A DNA stretch of 64,000 nucleotides from Roseateles aquatilis (GTDB lineage Bacteria > Pseudomonadota > Gammaproteobacteria > Burkholderiales > Burkholderiaceae_C), in NCBI RefSeq assembly GCF_002205645.1, contig NZ_NIOF01000001.1, positions 434,001-498,000 of the forward strand, given 5' to 3'. Positions 1-9,256 of the stretch are shown piece by piece (position 1 is the first letter of the stretch; each line of letters opens with the position of its first letter). The notes beneath the pieces are model-generated. The model saw only the letters and a list, made by a program, of their open reading frames with translations. It did not search any database and was not told the DNA's origin. A program made the translations under genes and the position numbers.

Positions 1-1052
1 ACCCTGACCGCAATCAGGGCGACGGCGCCAAAGAAGCGGAGGACAAGTTCAAGGAGGCCAAGGAGGCCTACGAGATGTTGTCCGACGGGCAGAAGCGCGC
101 GGCGTACGACCAGTACGGCCACGCGGGCGTGGATCCGAACCAGGGCTTCCGCGGCGGTCCGGGCACGGAGGGCTTCGGCGGCTTCGCCGAGGCCTTCGGC
201 GACATCTTCGGCGACATCTTCGGCCAGCAAGGCGGCGGCGGACGCCGTGCCGGCGGTGGCCAGCAGGTCTACCGCGGCAGCGACCTCAGCTACGCGATGG
301 AGATCTCGCTGGAGGAAGCGGCGCGCGGCAAGGAAACGCAGATCCGCATCCCGTCCTGGGAAGGCTGCGAAACCTGCCACGGCAGCGGCGCCAAGCCCGG
401 CACCAGCGCCAAGAGTTGCGGCTCCTGCGGCGGCACCGGCACGGTCCACATGCGCCAGGGCTTCTTCAGCATCCAGCAGACCTGCCCGCATTGCCACGGC
501 ACCGGCAAGATCATTCCGGAGCCCTGCACCACCTGCAACGGCGCCGGCAAGATCAAGAAGACCAAGACGCTGGAAGTCAAGATCCCGGCCGGCATCAACG
601 AAGGCATGCGCATCCGTTCCGCCGGCAACGGCGAGCCGGGCGTCAACGGCGGTCCGTCGGGCGATCTCTACATCGAGATCCGCATCAAGCAGCACGACAT
701 CTTCGAGCGCGACGGCGACGATCTGCATTGCACGATGCCGGTGTCCATGACCACGGCGGCACTGGGCGGCAACATCGAGGTGCCGACACTCGGCGGCAAG
801 GCCGAGATCGAGCTGCCCGAGGGCACGCAGCACGGCAAGACCTTCCGCCTGCGCGGCAAGGGCATCAAGGGCGTGCGCTCCAGCTACCCGGGCGACCTCT
901 ACTGCCACATCAGCATCGAGACGCCGGTCAAGCTCACCGAGCACCAGCGCAAGCTGCTCAAGGAGCTGGACAAGAGCCTGCGCGACGGCGGCGAGCGGCA
1001 CTCGCCCAACGCCAAGAGCTGGACCGATCGGGTCAAGGACCTGTTCAAGTAA
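1..1052 (+). CDS. dnaJ: DnaJ co-chaperone (Hsp40), 5' truncated by window edge
   Basis: DnaJ stimulates the ATPase of DnaK and delivers unfolded proteins to it in the cytoplasm. The window opens inside the HPD motif of the J domain: the reading frame from base 3 gives PDRNQGD, and bases 1-2 fit the end of a His codon. Then come a Gly/Phe-rich region (about 120-290) and four zinc-binding CxxCxGxG repeats (CETCHGSG near 366, CGSCGGTG near 417, CPHCHGTG near 483, CTTCNGAG near 525), followed by the substrate-binding C-terminal domains. About 349 residues are visible; only the first 30 or so residues are missing. Its usual partner dnaK would lie to the left, outside the window. Confidence 0.98.
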   Translation, partial: PDRNQGDGAKEAEDKFKEAKEAYEMLSDGQKRAAYDQYGHAGVDPNQGFRGGPGTEGFGGFAEAFGDIFGDIFGQQGGGGRRAGGGQQVYRGSDLSYAMEISLEEAARGKETQIRIPSWEGCETCHGSGAKPGTSAKSCGSCGGTGTVHMRQGFFSIQQTCPHCHGTGKIIPEPCTTCNGAGKIKKTKTLEVKIPAGINEGMRIRSAGNGEPGVNGGPSGDLYIEIRIKQHDIFERDGDDLHCTMPVSMTTAALGGNIEVPTLGGKAEIELPEGTQHGKTFRLRGKGIKGVRSSYPGDLYCHISIETPVKLTEHQRKLLKELDKSLRDGGERHSPNAKSWTDRVKDLFK

Positions 1053-1379
1053 TCGGCCTCACCGCCCGCCGTGCCCGAGGCACCGCGGGCGCGGCGGCCG
1101 TGCCGGGGCGCGACCGACGTCCCTGCGCCCTCTTCAAGCGGGTCGGCAACTGCGGCGCGCAAGCCCGCGCCACGACTGCAAAAAACGCCGGCGCCACCCA
1201 CGCAAACCCGAGGCGTCGCGCCTCGCCGCGAAGCGGACAATCCGCGACGTGGTTGACGACATTCACTTCAGCAGTCGAGGTTTCCGGGAATCGCCGGACC
1301 TTCGGATATCTCACACTCCCGCGCGCGCCGCGCGCCATGTCTTGAGCGCCATGCGACGCGAGGCCGCGGAGTCAGGACG
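1053..1379. other. Gene-free stretch after dnaJ with one GC-rich hairpin
   Basis: This 327-base interval carries no convincing ORF. A hairpin at 1063-1091 has 13-base arms (12 paired) around a 3-base loop shortly after the dnaJ stop. It could act as a transcription stop, but no T tract follows it. The rest should hold the promoter of the response regulator gene; I do not see a convincing -35/-10 pair. Confidence 0.4.
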
Positions 1380-3023
1380 ATGACCCTCGCCAGCCCGCTC
1401 GCGAACACGCAGGCGCTGGTGATCGACAGCAACGCGACCTCCCGCAGCCTGATGACGATGCAGCTCCGCGAGCTCGGCGTCGGGCATGTGCGCCAGGCCA
1501 CCCGCGTGCGCGACGCCCGCGTGATCCTGGAGACGCAGCCCTACGACATCGTCCTGTGCGACTACTACTTCGACGGCTCCGAGCTGTCCGGCCAGGACCT
1601 GCTCGACGAGTTGCGGCGCGAGCAGCTGCTGCCCTACTCCACCGTCTTCGTGATGGTGACCGGCGAGGCCTCGTACGCGAAGGTCGCCGAGGCGGCCGAG
1701 GCCGCGCTCGACGCCTACCTGGTCAAGCCCTATACCAGCGCCTCGTTGGCTGACCGACTGGCCAGCGCGCGGCACCGCAAGCAGGAGCTGAAGGCGATCT
1801 TCGACGCGATCGACGCGAAGGAATTCGATCGCGCCGCGGATCTCTGCCTGGACCGCTTCCAACAGCGCGCGACCTACTGGCTCTACGCCGCCCGCATCGG
1901 CGCCGAACTGCTGCTGCGCCTGGAGCGGCATGCCCAGGCCCGCGAGCTCTACGAAGCCATCATCGCCGCCCGCGCCGTCCCGTGGGCACGCCTGGGCGTG
2001 GCCCGGACCGAGGTAGCGAGCGGCAACCTGAGCGCCGCGCGACGCACGCTGGAGACGCTGATCGGCGACATGCCGGACCAGGCGGACAGCTACGACCTGA
2101 TGGGCCGCGTGCAGATGGAGCAAGGCGAGATCGGCGCGGCCCTGGCGACCTATCGCACCGCGGCGACGCTGACGCCCGGTTGCCTGCTGCGCCTGCAGCA
2201 TTGCGGCACGCTGGCCTTCTATGCGGGCGAACGGGTCGAGGCGCTGAAGATGCTGGAGCGCGCCCTGTCGCAGGGCCTGCGCTCGAAGCTGTTCGACTGG
2301 CACAGCCTGGCCCTCATCGCGCTGATGCGTTTCGACACCAAGGACAGCAAGGGCATGAAGTACGCCGGCGATGCGCTGATGCAAGGCATGGAGCGCGCGC
2401 CGCGCGACCAGCGCCTCCGGCGTTTCGACCTGCTGCTGAACGGCCTGCGCTTGCTGATGGAACGCCGGCTGGCGGATGGCTTGCTGCTCGCGCGCACGTT
2501 CGCGAAGCAGGTCGATGCCGAGGACTTCGACCTGGAGTCCGCCAGCCTGCTGATCGCGCTGTGGGTCCGGCTGGCGAGGCAGGACATCGAGCTGCCCGAG
2601 ATGGAGACCCTGGTCTCGCGGCTGGGCATGCGCTTCTGCAGCTCCAAGTCGGCGACCGAGGTGCTGGCCAGCATGGCCGAGGGCCACGAACCGAGCGCGC
2701 AATTGCTGCGCGACGCCAACGCCCGCGTCTTCGCCATCTCCGAGACCGCGATGCGCCATGCGATGCGCGGCGACCCGCAGGCCGGGGTGCAACTGCTGCT
2801 GGAGCAAGGCACGCAGACGCTGAACGCCAAGCTGATCGACATGGCCGCGCTGGTGCTCAAGCGCTACCGCGAGCGCATGAGCGACCCCGACGCACTGGCG
2901 CCGCGCATCGAGGCGCTGCAGCGCCGCTACGTGCGGGCCAGTGGCCAGGGCCTGAAAGCGGCGCGCGACGCAGGCGGCATGGCCTTGCGGGGGTCATCTT
3001 CTTCAGGGAAGCTTCAGCCATGA
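1380..3023 (+). CDS. Response regulator receiver protein with TPR-like output region
   Basis: The N-terminal 120 residues form a receiver (REC) domain: D16 after beta-1, phospho-acceptor D61 (CDYYFDG), T94 (VMVTGEAS) and K116 (YLVKPYT). The usual acidic pair after beta-1 is reduced to one Asp followed by Ser (VIDSN). The remaining roughly 420 residues are helical, Ala/Leu/Arg-rich and read as TPR-like repeats (about 190-330) with no DNA-binding or enzymatic signature, so output is probably by protein-protein contact. No histidine kinase is adjacent, so the partner is unknown. A GGAG lies about 12 bases before the ATG. This family is widespread in Beta- and Gammaproteobacteria as an orphan regulator; I cannot give a pathway. 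Confidence 0.85.
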   Translation: MTLASPLANTQALVIDSNATSRSLMTMQLRELGVGHVRQATRVRDARVILETQPYDIVLCDYYFDGSELSGQDLLDELRREQLLPYSTVFVMVTGEASYAKVAEAAEAALDAYLVKPYTSASLADRLASARHRKQELKAIFDAIDAKEFDRAADLCLDRFQQRATYWLYAARIGAELLLRLERHAQARELYEAIIAARAVPWARLGVARTEVASGNLSAARRTLETLIGDMPDQADSYDLMGRVQMEQGEIGAALATYRTAATLTPGCLLRLQHCGTLAFYAGERVEALKMLERALSQGLRSKLFDWHSLALIALMRFDTKDSKGMKYAGDALMQGMERAPRDQRLRRFDLLLNGLRLLMERRLADGLLLARTFAKQVDAEDFDLESASLLIALWVRLARQDIELPEMETLVSRLGMRFCSSKSATEVLASMAEGHEPSAQLLRDANARVFAISETAMRHAMRGDPQAGVQLLLEQGTQTLNAKLIDMAALVLKRYRERMSDPDALAPRIEALQRRYVRASGQGLKAARDAGGMALRGSSSSGKLQP

Positions 3024-3064
3024 ACACTACAAGCGCCGGTTGCCCGCTGGCCTGACCGAACAAG

Positions 3065-4759
3065 ATGCCGTTCTCCGATTCCTCGACCCCGCTGCATCGC
3101 GGGGCCTCCGCGTCGCGCCCCGGACGCTCCCCCTTGACCCTGGCCTGGCTGGCCGCCCTCTGGACCGGCGTGCTCGGCAACTGGCCGCTGTGGCAGCGGA
3201 TGTGGGGCATGCCGGACTACGCCGGCCCGTCCGGCAAGGTCTTCATCGTCGTCTTCGCCGGCATCGTGCTGATGGTGCTGGCGGCGTTCTTCAGCTTGCT
3301 GGCCTGGCGCTTCGCGGTCAAGCCGCTGCTGACAGTGATGCTGTTGCTGACCGCGCCGCTGGCGTACTTCATCGGCAGCTACGGGGTGGTGATCGACACC
3401 ACGATGGTCACCAACGCGCTGCAGACCGACGTGCGCGAGACCCGCGACCTGATGGGCTGGGGCCTGCTGGCGCATGTGGTGGTGATCGCCCTGATCCCGC
3501 TGGTGTGGATCTGGCGGCAGCGCGTGGCGGACACCCGCTGGTTCAAGCGACTAGGCTGGAACGTGGCCAGCGTGGCGCTTGCGTTGGCGGTTGGCTTCGG
3601 CCTGGCGGCGTCACGCACCGCGGACCTCGCCTCCACGCTGCGCAACAACAAGGTGCTGACCAAGATGGTCAGCCCGATCAACGCGATCTGGGCCAGCGCG
3701 GCCCTGGTCGTTGAAAAGCAGAAGAAGCCGAAGGGTCCGCCCGAGGTGGTCGCGGCCGATGCGCGCCTCGCGCCGCGCCCGGCGGGATCCAAGCCGCCGC
3801 TGGTGCTGCTGGTGGTGGGCGAGACCGCGCGCTCGGTCAACTTCCAGCTGAACGGCTACGGCCGGCCGACCAACCCCGAGTTGTCCAAGCGCCCGGTGCT
3901 GAGCTATCGGGAGGTCGCCTCCTGCGGCACGTCGACGGCGGCGTCGTTGCCGTGCATGTTCTCGCAGCTGGGCCGCGAGGCTTTCGTCGACCACCCGGGC
4001 AATCAGGAGACGCTGCTGGACGTGCTGCAGCGCGCCGGCCTGGCGGTGCTGTGGGTCGACAACCAGTCCGGCTGCAAGGGCCTGTGCGACCGCGTGCCGA
4101 ATGCCCAGGCGATCAATCCGGCCCGACCCGACCACCCCATTCCCGCCGGCCTGTGCCGGGCGGACGGCGAGTGCCTGGACGAGGTGATGCTGCACGACCT
4201 GGAAGCACGCATCGCAGGGCTGGATCCGCAACGCGTCGCGCGCGGCGTGGTGCTGGTGCTGCACCAGATGGGCAGTCACGGTCCGGCGTACTACCTCCGC
4301 ACGCCGGAGGAGCGCAAGCCGTTCCAGCCGGAATGCCGCAGCAGCGCGTTGCAGCAGTGCCCGCTGGAACAGGTCCGCAATGCCTACGACAACACGATCG
4401 CGTACACCGATCATGTGCTCGCGCGGGCGATCGACTGGCTGGGGACGCAGGCCCGGCAATTCGACCCGAGCCTGGTCTACGTGTCGGACCACGGCGAGTC
4501 GCTGGGGGAGAACAACCTCTTCCTGCACGGCATGCCCTATGCGATCGCGCCGAAGGAGCAGAAGCACGTGCCCATGATCCTGTGGCTGCCGGATGCGACA
4601 CGACAGGCACAGCACCTGGACGGCGAGTGCCTGGCGCAGCGGCGCGATACGCCGATGTCGCACGACGGGCTGTACCACACGGTGCTGAGCCTGAGCGGCG
4701 TGCAGACGAGCGTGTATCGGAAGGACTGGGATTGGGTGGGGGCGTGCCGCAAGGGCTAA
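3065..4759 (+). CDS. Phosphoethanolamine transferase, EptA/MCR family
   Basis: This inner-membrane enzyme type moves phosphoethanolamine from phosphatidylethanolamine to lipid A (or another periplasmic acceptor), which lowers surface charge and can reduce polymyxin binding. The 564 residues show about five N-terminal membrane segments (roughly 25-185), then a periplasmic alkaline-phosphatase-fold domain. Visible signatures are VGETARSVNFQLNGYGR (metal ligand E253), CGTSTAASLPCMFS (nucleophile T289), HQMGSHGPAY and SDHGESLGENN, plus several Cys suited to disulfides. It starts 41 bases after the response regulator gene and may be cotranscribed. The exact acceptor cannot be told from sequence. 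It is an ordinary chromosomal copy in a core region with no mobile element nearby. Confidence 0.9.
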   Translation: MPFSDSSTPLHRGASASRPGRSPLTLAWLAALWTGVLGNWPLWQRMWGMPDYAGPSGKVFIVVFAGIVLMVLAAFFSLLAWRFAVKPLLTVMLLLTAPLAYFIGSYGVVIDTTMVTNALQTDVRETRDLMGWGLLAHVVVIALIPLVWIWRQRVADTRWFKRLGWNVASVALALAVGFGLAASRTADLASTLRNNKVLTKMVSPINAIWASAALVVEKQKKPKGPPEVVAADARLAPRPAGSKPPLVLLVVGETARSVNFQLNGYGRPTNPELSKRPVLSYREVASCGTSTAASLPCMFSQLGREAFVDHPGNQETLLDVLQRAGLAVLWVDNQSGCKGLCDRVPNAQAINPARPDHPIPAGLCRADGECLDEVMLHDLEARIAGLDPQRVARGVVLVLHQMGSHGPAYYLRTPEERKPFQPECRSSALQQCPLEQVRNAYDNTIAYTDHVLARAIDWLGTQARQFDPSLVYVSDHGESLGENNLFLHGMPYAIAPKEQKHVPMILWLPDATRQAQHLDGECLAQRRDTPMSHDGLYHTVLSLSGVQTSVYRKDWDWVGACRKG

Positions 4760-4845
4760 GCCCTGCGTATCACGTCCATCGCGGACGCCGTCATGTCTGC
4801 CACGCGCGAGAACCGAACCCCGCGATCGACTCCGCGGGCTCGGCC

Positions 4846-5973
4846 TCAAAACAGCGCCTGCTGCCCAACCATCTTCGACGGCGGGCGGAACTCGCTGAAG
4901 TCGAACTCATGGCGCTGGCGGCCCAGTCCTAGGCGCTGCACCGCCTTGCGCATGCGCTGCTGCAGCAGCTCCGCCCAGATGCCCTCGCCGGTGAAACGCG
5001 TGCCGAAGCGCGGATCGTTGTCCTTGCCACCGCGCATGTCCCGCAGCCGCGCCATGATGCGCGCCGCCTTGTCGGGTTGATGCTGCTGCAGCCAGTCGTG
5101 GAACAGCGGCGCCACCTCCCACGGCAGACGCAGCGGAATGCTGAAGGCCCGCGTCGCGCCGGCTTCGGCAGCGGCCTCCAGGATGCGCTCCAACTCCGGC
5201 TCGTTGAGGAACGGGATGATGGGCGACACGCTGACACCGACGGGCACACCCGCCTCGGCCAGCGTCCGGATCGTGCGCAGCCGGCGCTGCGGCGATGCCG
5301 CGCGCGGCTCCAGAATGCGCGACAACTCCGGATCCAGCGACGTCACCGACAGGTAGACCGACACCTGATGCCGCCGAGCCATCGGCGCGATCAGGTCCAG
5401 GTCGCGCTCGATGCCGCTGGACTTCGTCACCACCGAGAACGGATGGCGCGCCTGCGCCAGCACCTCCACGACCGCGCGGGTGATGCCGAGCTTGCGCTCG
5501 ATCGGTTGATACGCATCGGTGGCCGTGCCCAGCACCAAGTAGGTCGGCCGGTACGACGGCGACGCGAAGGTCTCGCGCAGACGCTCCGCGGCGTTGACCT
5601 TGGCGATGATCTTGGTCTCGAAGTCCAGCCCCGGCGAGAGGTTCAGGTAGCTGTGCGTCGGGCGCGCGAAGCAGTAGATGCAACCATGCTCGCAGCCCCG
5701 GTACGGATTGATGGACAGGTCGAAGCCGATGTCCGGCGACTGGTTGCCGCTGACGATCTTCTTCGCGTGCTCCTCGATGATCTGCGTCTTCGGCGCGAGG
5801 TGCTCCTCGCTCGCCTCCTGGTCCAGCGATCCCCAGCCATCGTCGTACTGCTCGCGCTCGCGCGAATCGAAGCGATGCGGGATCGCCCAGGCACTGCCGC
5901 GCCCCTTCAGGGCGTCGGCCTGGAGGTACAGCGGCGGAGCAGCGATGCGGGTCGGTTTGGCGGGCGGTGGCAT
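4846..5973 (-). CDS. PA0069-family radical SAM protein
   Basis: The protein has 375 residues. The radical SAM cluster motif Cx3Cx2C is CEHGCIYC at C94, C98 and C101, preceded by INPYRG, and the remainder resembles the SplB-like (spore photoproduct lyase-related) barrel. The PA0069 family has no firmly assigned reaction. The ATG at 5971-5973 is the only Met near the N-terminus, and it overlaps the right end of a LexA-type operator on the coding strand. There is no Shine-Dalgarno sequence ahead of it, so a leaderless message is likely. This suggests DNA-damage induction. From memory, the Pseudomonas aeruginosa namesake belongs to the LexA regulon. It lies downstream of dnaB but appears to have its own promoter. 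Confidence 0.9.
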   Translation of the reverse strand: MPPPAKPTRIAAPPLYLQADALKGRGSAWAIPHRFDSREREQYDDGWGSLDQEASEEHLAPKTQIIEEHAKKIVSGNQSPDIGFDLSINPYRGCEHGCIYCFARPTHSYLNLSPGLDFETKIIAKVNAAERLRETFASPSYRPTYLVLGTATDAYQPIERKLGITRAVVEVLAQARHPFSVVTKSSGIERDLDLIAPMARRHQVSVYLSVTSLDPELSRILEPRAASPQRRLRTIRTLAEAGVPVGVSVSPIIPFLNEPELERILEAAAEAGATRAFSIPLRLPWEVAPLFHDWLQQHQPDKAARIMARLRDMRGGKDNDPRFGTRFTGEGIWAELLQQRMRKAVQRLGLGRQRHEFDFSEFRPPSKMVGQQALF

Positions 5974-5993
5974 ACTGTTAATTTAAACAGTAT
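5972..5993 (-). promoter_or_regulatory. LexA-type SOS box over the radical SAM start codon
   Basis: The 20 bases tactgttaatttaaacagta at 5973-5992 fit CTGT-N8-ACAG, the Gamma/Betaproteobacterial LexA operator. The arms atactgtt (5972-5979) and aacagtat (5986-5993) pair perfectly and the centre is AT-rich in a very GC-rich neighbourhood. On the minus strand the box ends in the ATG of the radical SAM gene, and the AT core lies where a -10 would sit for a leaderless transcript. LexA binding there should block transcription directly. Confidence 0.8.
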
Positions 5994-6082
5994 TCCATCA
6001 GACCGCCAGTGCCTTCCGGGGAAAGTTCCGCATCGACGGCGGACTGCCGATCGCGCGCGGCCGCGCGCGATCTGGCGCGATC

Positions 6083-7507
6083 TCAATACTCGTCGCCGCC
6101 CGGTCCCACGTAGCCCGGCGCCAGGTTCTCGAACTTGGTGTTCTGCCGCACGAAGGCCAGCTTCACCGTGCCCACCGGGCCGTTACGCTGCTTGGCGATG
6201 ATGATCTCCGCCACGCCCGGCTCCTTGCACTCGTCCTTGGTGTAGTACTCGTCCCGGTAGATGAACATGATGATGTCCGCGTCCTGCTCGATGGCGCCGG
6301 ATTCGCGCAGGTCGGACATCATCGGCCGCTTGTCCGGCCGCGTTTCCACCGAGCGGTTCAACTGCGACAGCGCGATCACGGGGCAGCGCAACTCCTTGGC
6401 CAGCGCCTTCAGGCCCCGCGAGATTTCGCCGACCACCGTCGCGCGGTTCTCTTCGCTGCCGCCACCGTTGCCGCTCATCAGCTGCAGGTAGTCGATGATG
6501 ATCAGCCCCAGTTGACCGGAGATGCGCGCCTGGCGCCGCGCCCGCGCGCGCACTTCGCTGGGGGACAGGCCGGGGCTCTCGTCGATGTAGATCGGCGCGT
6601 TGCCGAGCTTGTCCACGGCCTCGGCCAGGCGGCTCCATTCGTCGTCCTGCAGGCGGCCGGTGCGCAGGTGGCTCTGGTCGATGCGGCCGATCGAGCCGAC
6701 CATCCGCAACGCCAGCTGCGCCGCGCCCATTTCCATCGAGTAGATGACGACCGGCAGGCCTTCGTTGATGGCCACCGCCTCGCCGATGTTGATCGCGAAC
6801 GCGGTCTTGCCCATCGACGGACGCGCGGCCAGGATGATCAGGTCGCCCTTCTGAAGGCCGGCGGTCATGCGGTCCAGGTCATAGAAGCCGGTGCGCACGC
6901 CGGTGACGTCCTCGGCGCCCTGCTCCGCCAGCTCGTTGACGCGGTCCATCAGCTCGACCATCAGCCGGTCCATACTGTGGAAGCCCTGGCCACCACGCGC
7001 GCCTTCCTCGTTGATGCGGAAGATCTTGCCTTCGGCCTCGTCCAGGATCTCGCTCACCGCGCGGCCCTGCGGGCTCAACGCCGCGGTGGCGATCTCGTCG
7101 GAGGCGGACACCAGCTTGCGCAGGATCGCGCGCTCCCGAACGATCTCGCCGTAGCGACGCAGGTTGGCGGCGCTCGGCACGCCTTGCGCCAACGCATTCA
7201 GGTAGGCCAGGCCGCCGCATTCCTCGGCCTTGCCCAGCGAGGTCAATTCCTCGAACACCGTCACCACGTCCGCGGGCTTGCCGGCGTTGATCAGCTTGCC
7301 GATCGAGGCGTAGATCTGCTTGTGCTCGTAGCGATAGAAGTCGGTGTCGCTGAGCGTATCGGCCGCCTTGTCCCAGGCGGTGTTGTCGATCAGCAACCCG
7401 CCGAGCACGCTCTGCTCGGCCTCCACCGAGTTCGGCGGCACGCGCAAGCGGGCCACCTCGTCGTCACGGGAGCCGGAACTGGAAGGCGCGGAGAAGATCG
7501 CGGACAT
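6083..7507 (-). CDS. dnaB: Replicative DNA helicase DnaB
   Basis: DnaB is the hexameric helicase that unwinds DNA at the replication fork and recruits primase. At 474 residues it has the expected size: an N-terminal domain starting at RVPPNSVEAEQSVLGGLL, and a RecA-like ATPase core with Walker A ARPSMGKTA (about 228-236) and Walker B IIIDYLQLM. I chose the ATG at 7507 (MSAIFSAPSS); an upstream in-frame start would add 21 residues with no family resemblance. It lies downstream of rpsF-priB-rpsR-rplI, the usual betaproteobacterial order, but a likely terminator and 206 bases separate it from rplI, so it probably has its own promoter too. No intein is seen. Confidence 0.97.
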   Translation of the reverse strand: MSAIFSAPSSSGSRDDEVARLRVPPNSVEAEQSVLGGLLIDNTAWDKAADTLSDTDFYRYEHKQIYASIGKLINAGKPADVVTVFEELTSLGKAEECGGLAYLNALAQGVPSAANLRRYGEIVRERAILRKLVSASDEIATAALSPQGRAVSEILDEAEGKIFRINEEGARGGQGFHSMDRLMVELMDRVNELAEQGAEDVTGVRTGFYDLDRMTAGLQKGDLIILAARPSMGKTAFAINIGEAVAINEGLPVVIYSMEMGAAQLALRMVGSIGRIDQSHLRTGRLQDDEWSRLAEAVDKLGNAPIYIDESPGLSPSEVRARARRQARISGQLGLIIIDYLQLMSGNGGGSEENRATVVGEISRGLKALAKELRCPVIALSQLNRSVETRPDKRPMMSDLRESGAIEQDADIIMFIYRDEYYTKDECKEPGVAEIIIAKQRNGPVGTVKLAFVRQNTKFENLAPGYVGPGGDEY

Positions 7508-7590
7508 GTGGACAAGCCTGTGGGAAAGCGGTGGGAAAGCTCTGGATTGCGCAGGACAACCGGTGCACAACTCCAGGCCCCAGAAAGCCG

Positions 7591-7620
7591 AAAGCCGACG
7601 GCTTTGCAGCTGTCGGCTTT
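7591..7620 (-). terminator. Probable rho-independent terminator after rplI
   Basis: Nine-base arms aaagccgac (7591-7599) and gtcggcttt (7612-7620) pair perfectly around a 12-base loop. Read on the minus strand, the hairpin lies about 95 bases past the rplI stop and before dnaB. The tail is short on T, so termination may be partial. Confidence 0.55.
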
Positions 7621-7713
7621 CTTGATGTTGCCCTGATCTTTGCCGGTCGGGTGACCTTCAAGACCTAGGACATGCCCGATGGACGCGCAGAGCGCCCACG
7701 GGCTGTGTCGAAA

Positions 7714-8166
7714 TCAATCGACTTCGGCGACGACCTGGACCGTGACGTCCACCACCACATCGGTGTGGGGCGCGACGGAGACGGTGAACTCACCGACGGT
7801 CTTCAGCGGGCCGTTGGGCATGCGCACCTGGGCCTTGGCGATCGCGTGGCCGGCCTTCGTCAGCGCTTCCGCGACGTCGGCGTTGGTCACGGAACCGAAC
7901 AGACGGCCGTCGACGCCAGCCTTCTGGGAAATCTTGACCGACTTGCCGTTCAGTTGCTCGCCCAGAGCCTGGGCGACCGACAGCTTCTCGGCGGCGATCT
8001 TTTCCAGTTCGGCGCGCTTGGCTTCGAATTCCTTGATGGCCGATTCCGTGGCGCGGCGCGCTTGACGGGTCGGGATCAGGAAGTTGCGTGCGTAGCCGTC
8101 CTTGACCTTGACGACGTCACCCAGGTTGCCGAGGTTGGCCACCTTTTCAAGCAGGATCACTTGCAT
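7714..8166 (-). CDS. rplI: 50S ribosomal protein L9
   Basis: L9 binds 23S rRNA near the L1 stalk and helps keep reading frame. The 150-residue product has the classic N-terminal domain ([19 protein letters not shown], then [12 protein letters not shown]), a long connecting helix rich in Lys, Glu and Ala, and the C-terminal domain. Length matches the family. It follows rpsR by 10 bases in the rpsF-priB-rpsR-rplI operon. Confidence 0.98.
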   Translation of the reverse strand: MQVILLEKVANLGNLGDVVKVKDGYARNFLIPTRQARRATESAIKEFEAKRAELEKIAAEKLSVAQALGEQLNGKSVKISQKAGVDGRLFGSVTNADVAEALTKAGHAIAKAQVRMPNGPLKTVGEFTVSVAPHTDVVVDVTVQVVAEVD

Positions 8167-8176
8167 GGCGTATTCC

Positions 8177-8467
8177 TCAGACCTTGTGCTGGTCGCTGTA
8201 GGGCAGCAGGGCCAGGTAGCGGGCGCGCTTGATGCACACCGACAGCTGACGCTGGAAGAAGGCGCGGGTACCCGTCAGACGGGCCGGCACGATCTTGCCG
8301 TTCTCGCCGACGAAGTCGCGCAGCGTGTCGACATCCTTGTAGTCGATGCGCTCGACACCGGCGACGGTGAAGCGGCAGAAACGCTTGCGGCGGAACAGCA
8401 GCGATTGTTGGTTGCGCTTGGGCTTGCGGTCCTTCGAGAACCGACCTTTACCACGTGGCGGGGGCAT
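8177..8467 (-). CDS. rpsR: 30S ribosomal protein S18
   Basis: S18 is a small basic protein of the 30S platform that pairs with S6. The 96 residues include the family core ([22 protein letters not shown], then [11 protein letters not shown]) after a basic leader ([18 protein letters not shown]). It lies between priB and rplI, 57 bases after priB. Confidence 0.98.
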   Translation of the reverse strand: MPPPRGKGRFSKDRKPKRNQQSLLFRRKRFCRFTVAGVERIDYKDVDTLRDFVGENGKIVPARLTGTRAFFQRQLSVCIKRARYLALLPYSDQHKV

Positions 8468-8524
8468 AGTGACCTCTTTCGAATCTATCCAGATAAAACG
8501 ATGTGCGCGACCTGATCGCCTCGT

Positions 8525-8809
8525 TCAGGACTCGAGCCCGGTGATGTGAAACACCGTGCCCCTTCCCTGCTTCTGCGCCGACAGGAACCCGGTGAACACC
8601 GAGCAGCCCGCCAGGCCCAGAGCCTGTACCCGCCTGACGACATCGCCGATCGCCACCGCCTTGATCTCCAGGGCCACCTTGCGGTGGGCCCCGGCCTCAT
8701 CGACCTGGGACTCGTGCTTGAGCACCAGGTCCAGGGCCGGAAGTCCGGCGGGGGTGTATCGGATCGCTGTCAGTTCGAGGATCTGCGCTTGCAGGACCAG
8801 TCGGTTCAT
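8525..8809 (-). CDS. priB: Primosomal replication protein N (PriB)
   Basis: PriB is a single-stranded-DNA-binding OB-fold protein that helps PriA reload DnaB at stalled forks. The 94-residue product starts MNRLVLQAQILELTAIRYTP and has the OB-fold pattern, including LDLVLKHES and a basic patch (HRKVALEIKAVAIGD). Its place between rpsF and rpsR is the standard one in Proteobacteria, and dnaB lies a little downstream. The gap to rpsF is 61 bases. Confidence 0.95.
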   Translation of the reverse strand: MNRLVLQAQILELTAIRYTPAGLPALDLVLKHESQVDEAGAHRKVALEIKAVAIGDVVRRVQALGLAGCSVFTGFLSAQKQGRGTVFHITGLES

Positions 8810-8870
8810 GCGGGCGCCGGATCTTCAGCGGATCGGAAAAACGAGAACTTCAGTTGTCGCGCCTGCCAGC

Positions 8871-9233
8871 TCAGGCGGACGCTTCTTGGGGAGCCTTGCG
8901 GGCTTCCTCGCGCTCGACAGCCTTCATCATCACGGACGGGGCGGTTTCAGCCTTGTCCTTGGCGACGGTCAGGTGGCGCAGCACGGCGTCGTTGAAGCGG
9001 AAGCCGGTTTCGAGCTCGACCAGGATTTCCTTGGAGCACTCGATGTTGAGGCACAGGTAATGCGCCTTGGCCAGCTTCTGGATCATGTAGGCCAGTTGAC
9101 GGCGGCCCCAGTCTTCCACGCGGTGCACCTTGCCACCACCGTTGGTGACCAGGCCCTTGTAGCGCTCCAGCATGGCCGGAACTTGTTCGCTTTGATCCGG
9201 ATGGATCAGCAGAACGATCTCGTAATGACGCAT
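8871..9233 (-). CDS. rpsF: 30S ribosomal protein S6
   Basis: S6 (120 residues) pairs with S18 on the 30S platform. The sequence [22 protein letters not shown], then [24 protein letters not shown], is typical, as is the variable acidic/basic tail after residue 95. The ATG at 9231-9233 is preceded by AAGGAG at good spacing, which fixes this start. The frame stays open far upstream, but that region overlaps the antisense side of the symporter gene and is not part of S6. First gene of the rpsF-priB-rpsR-rplI operon. Confidence 0.98.
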   Translation of the reverse strand: MRHYEIVLLIHPDQSEQVPAMLERYKGLVTNGGGKVHRVEDWGRRQLAYMIQKLAKAHYLCLNIECSKEILVELETGFRFNDAVLRHLTVAKDKAETAPSVMMKAVEREEARKAPQEASA

Positions 9234-9256
9234 AGAAACTCCTTGTGGGTTTCGAC

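Noticed and set aside
3065-4759. The EptA-like gene as an acquired mobile resistance gene
   Set aside because: It lies in a core region with normal codon use and no insertion sequence, integrase or plasmid gene nearby.
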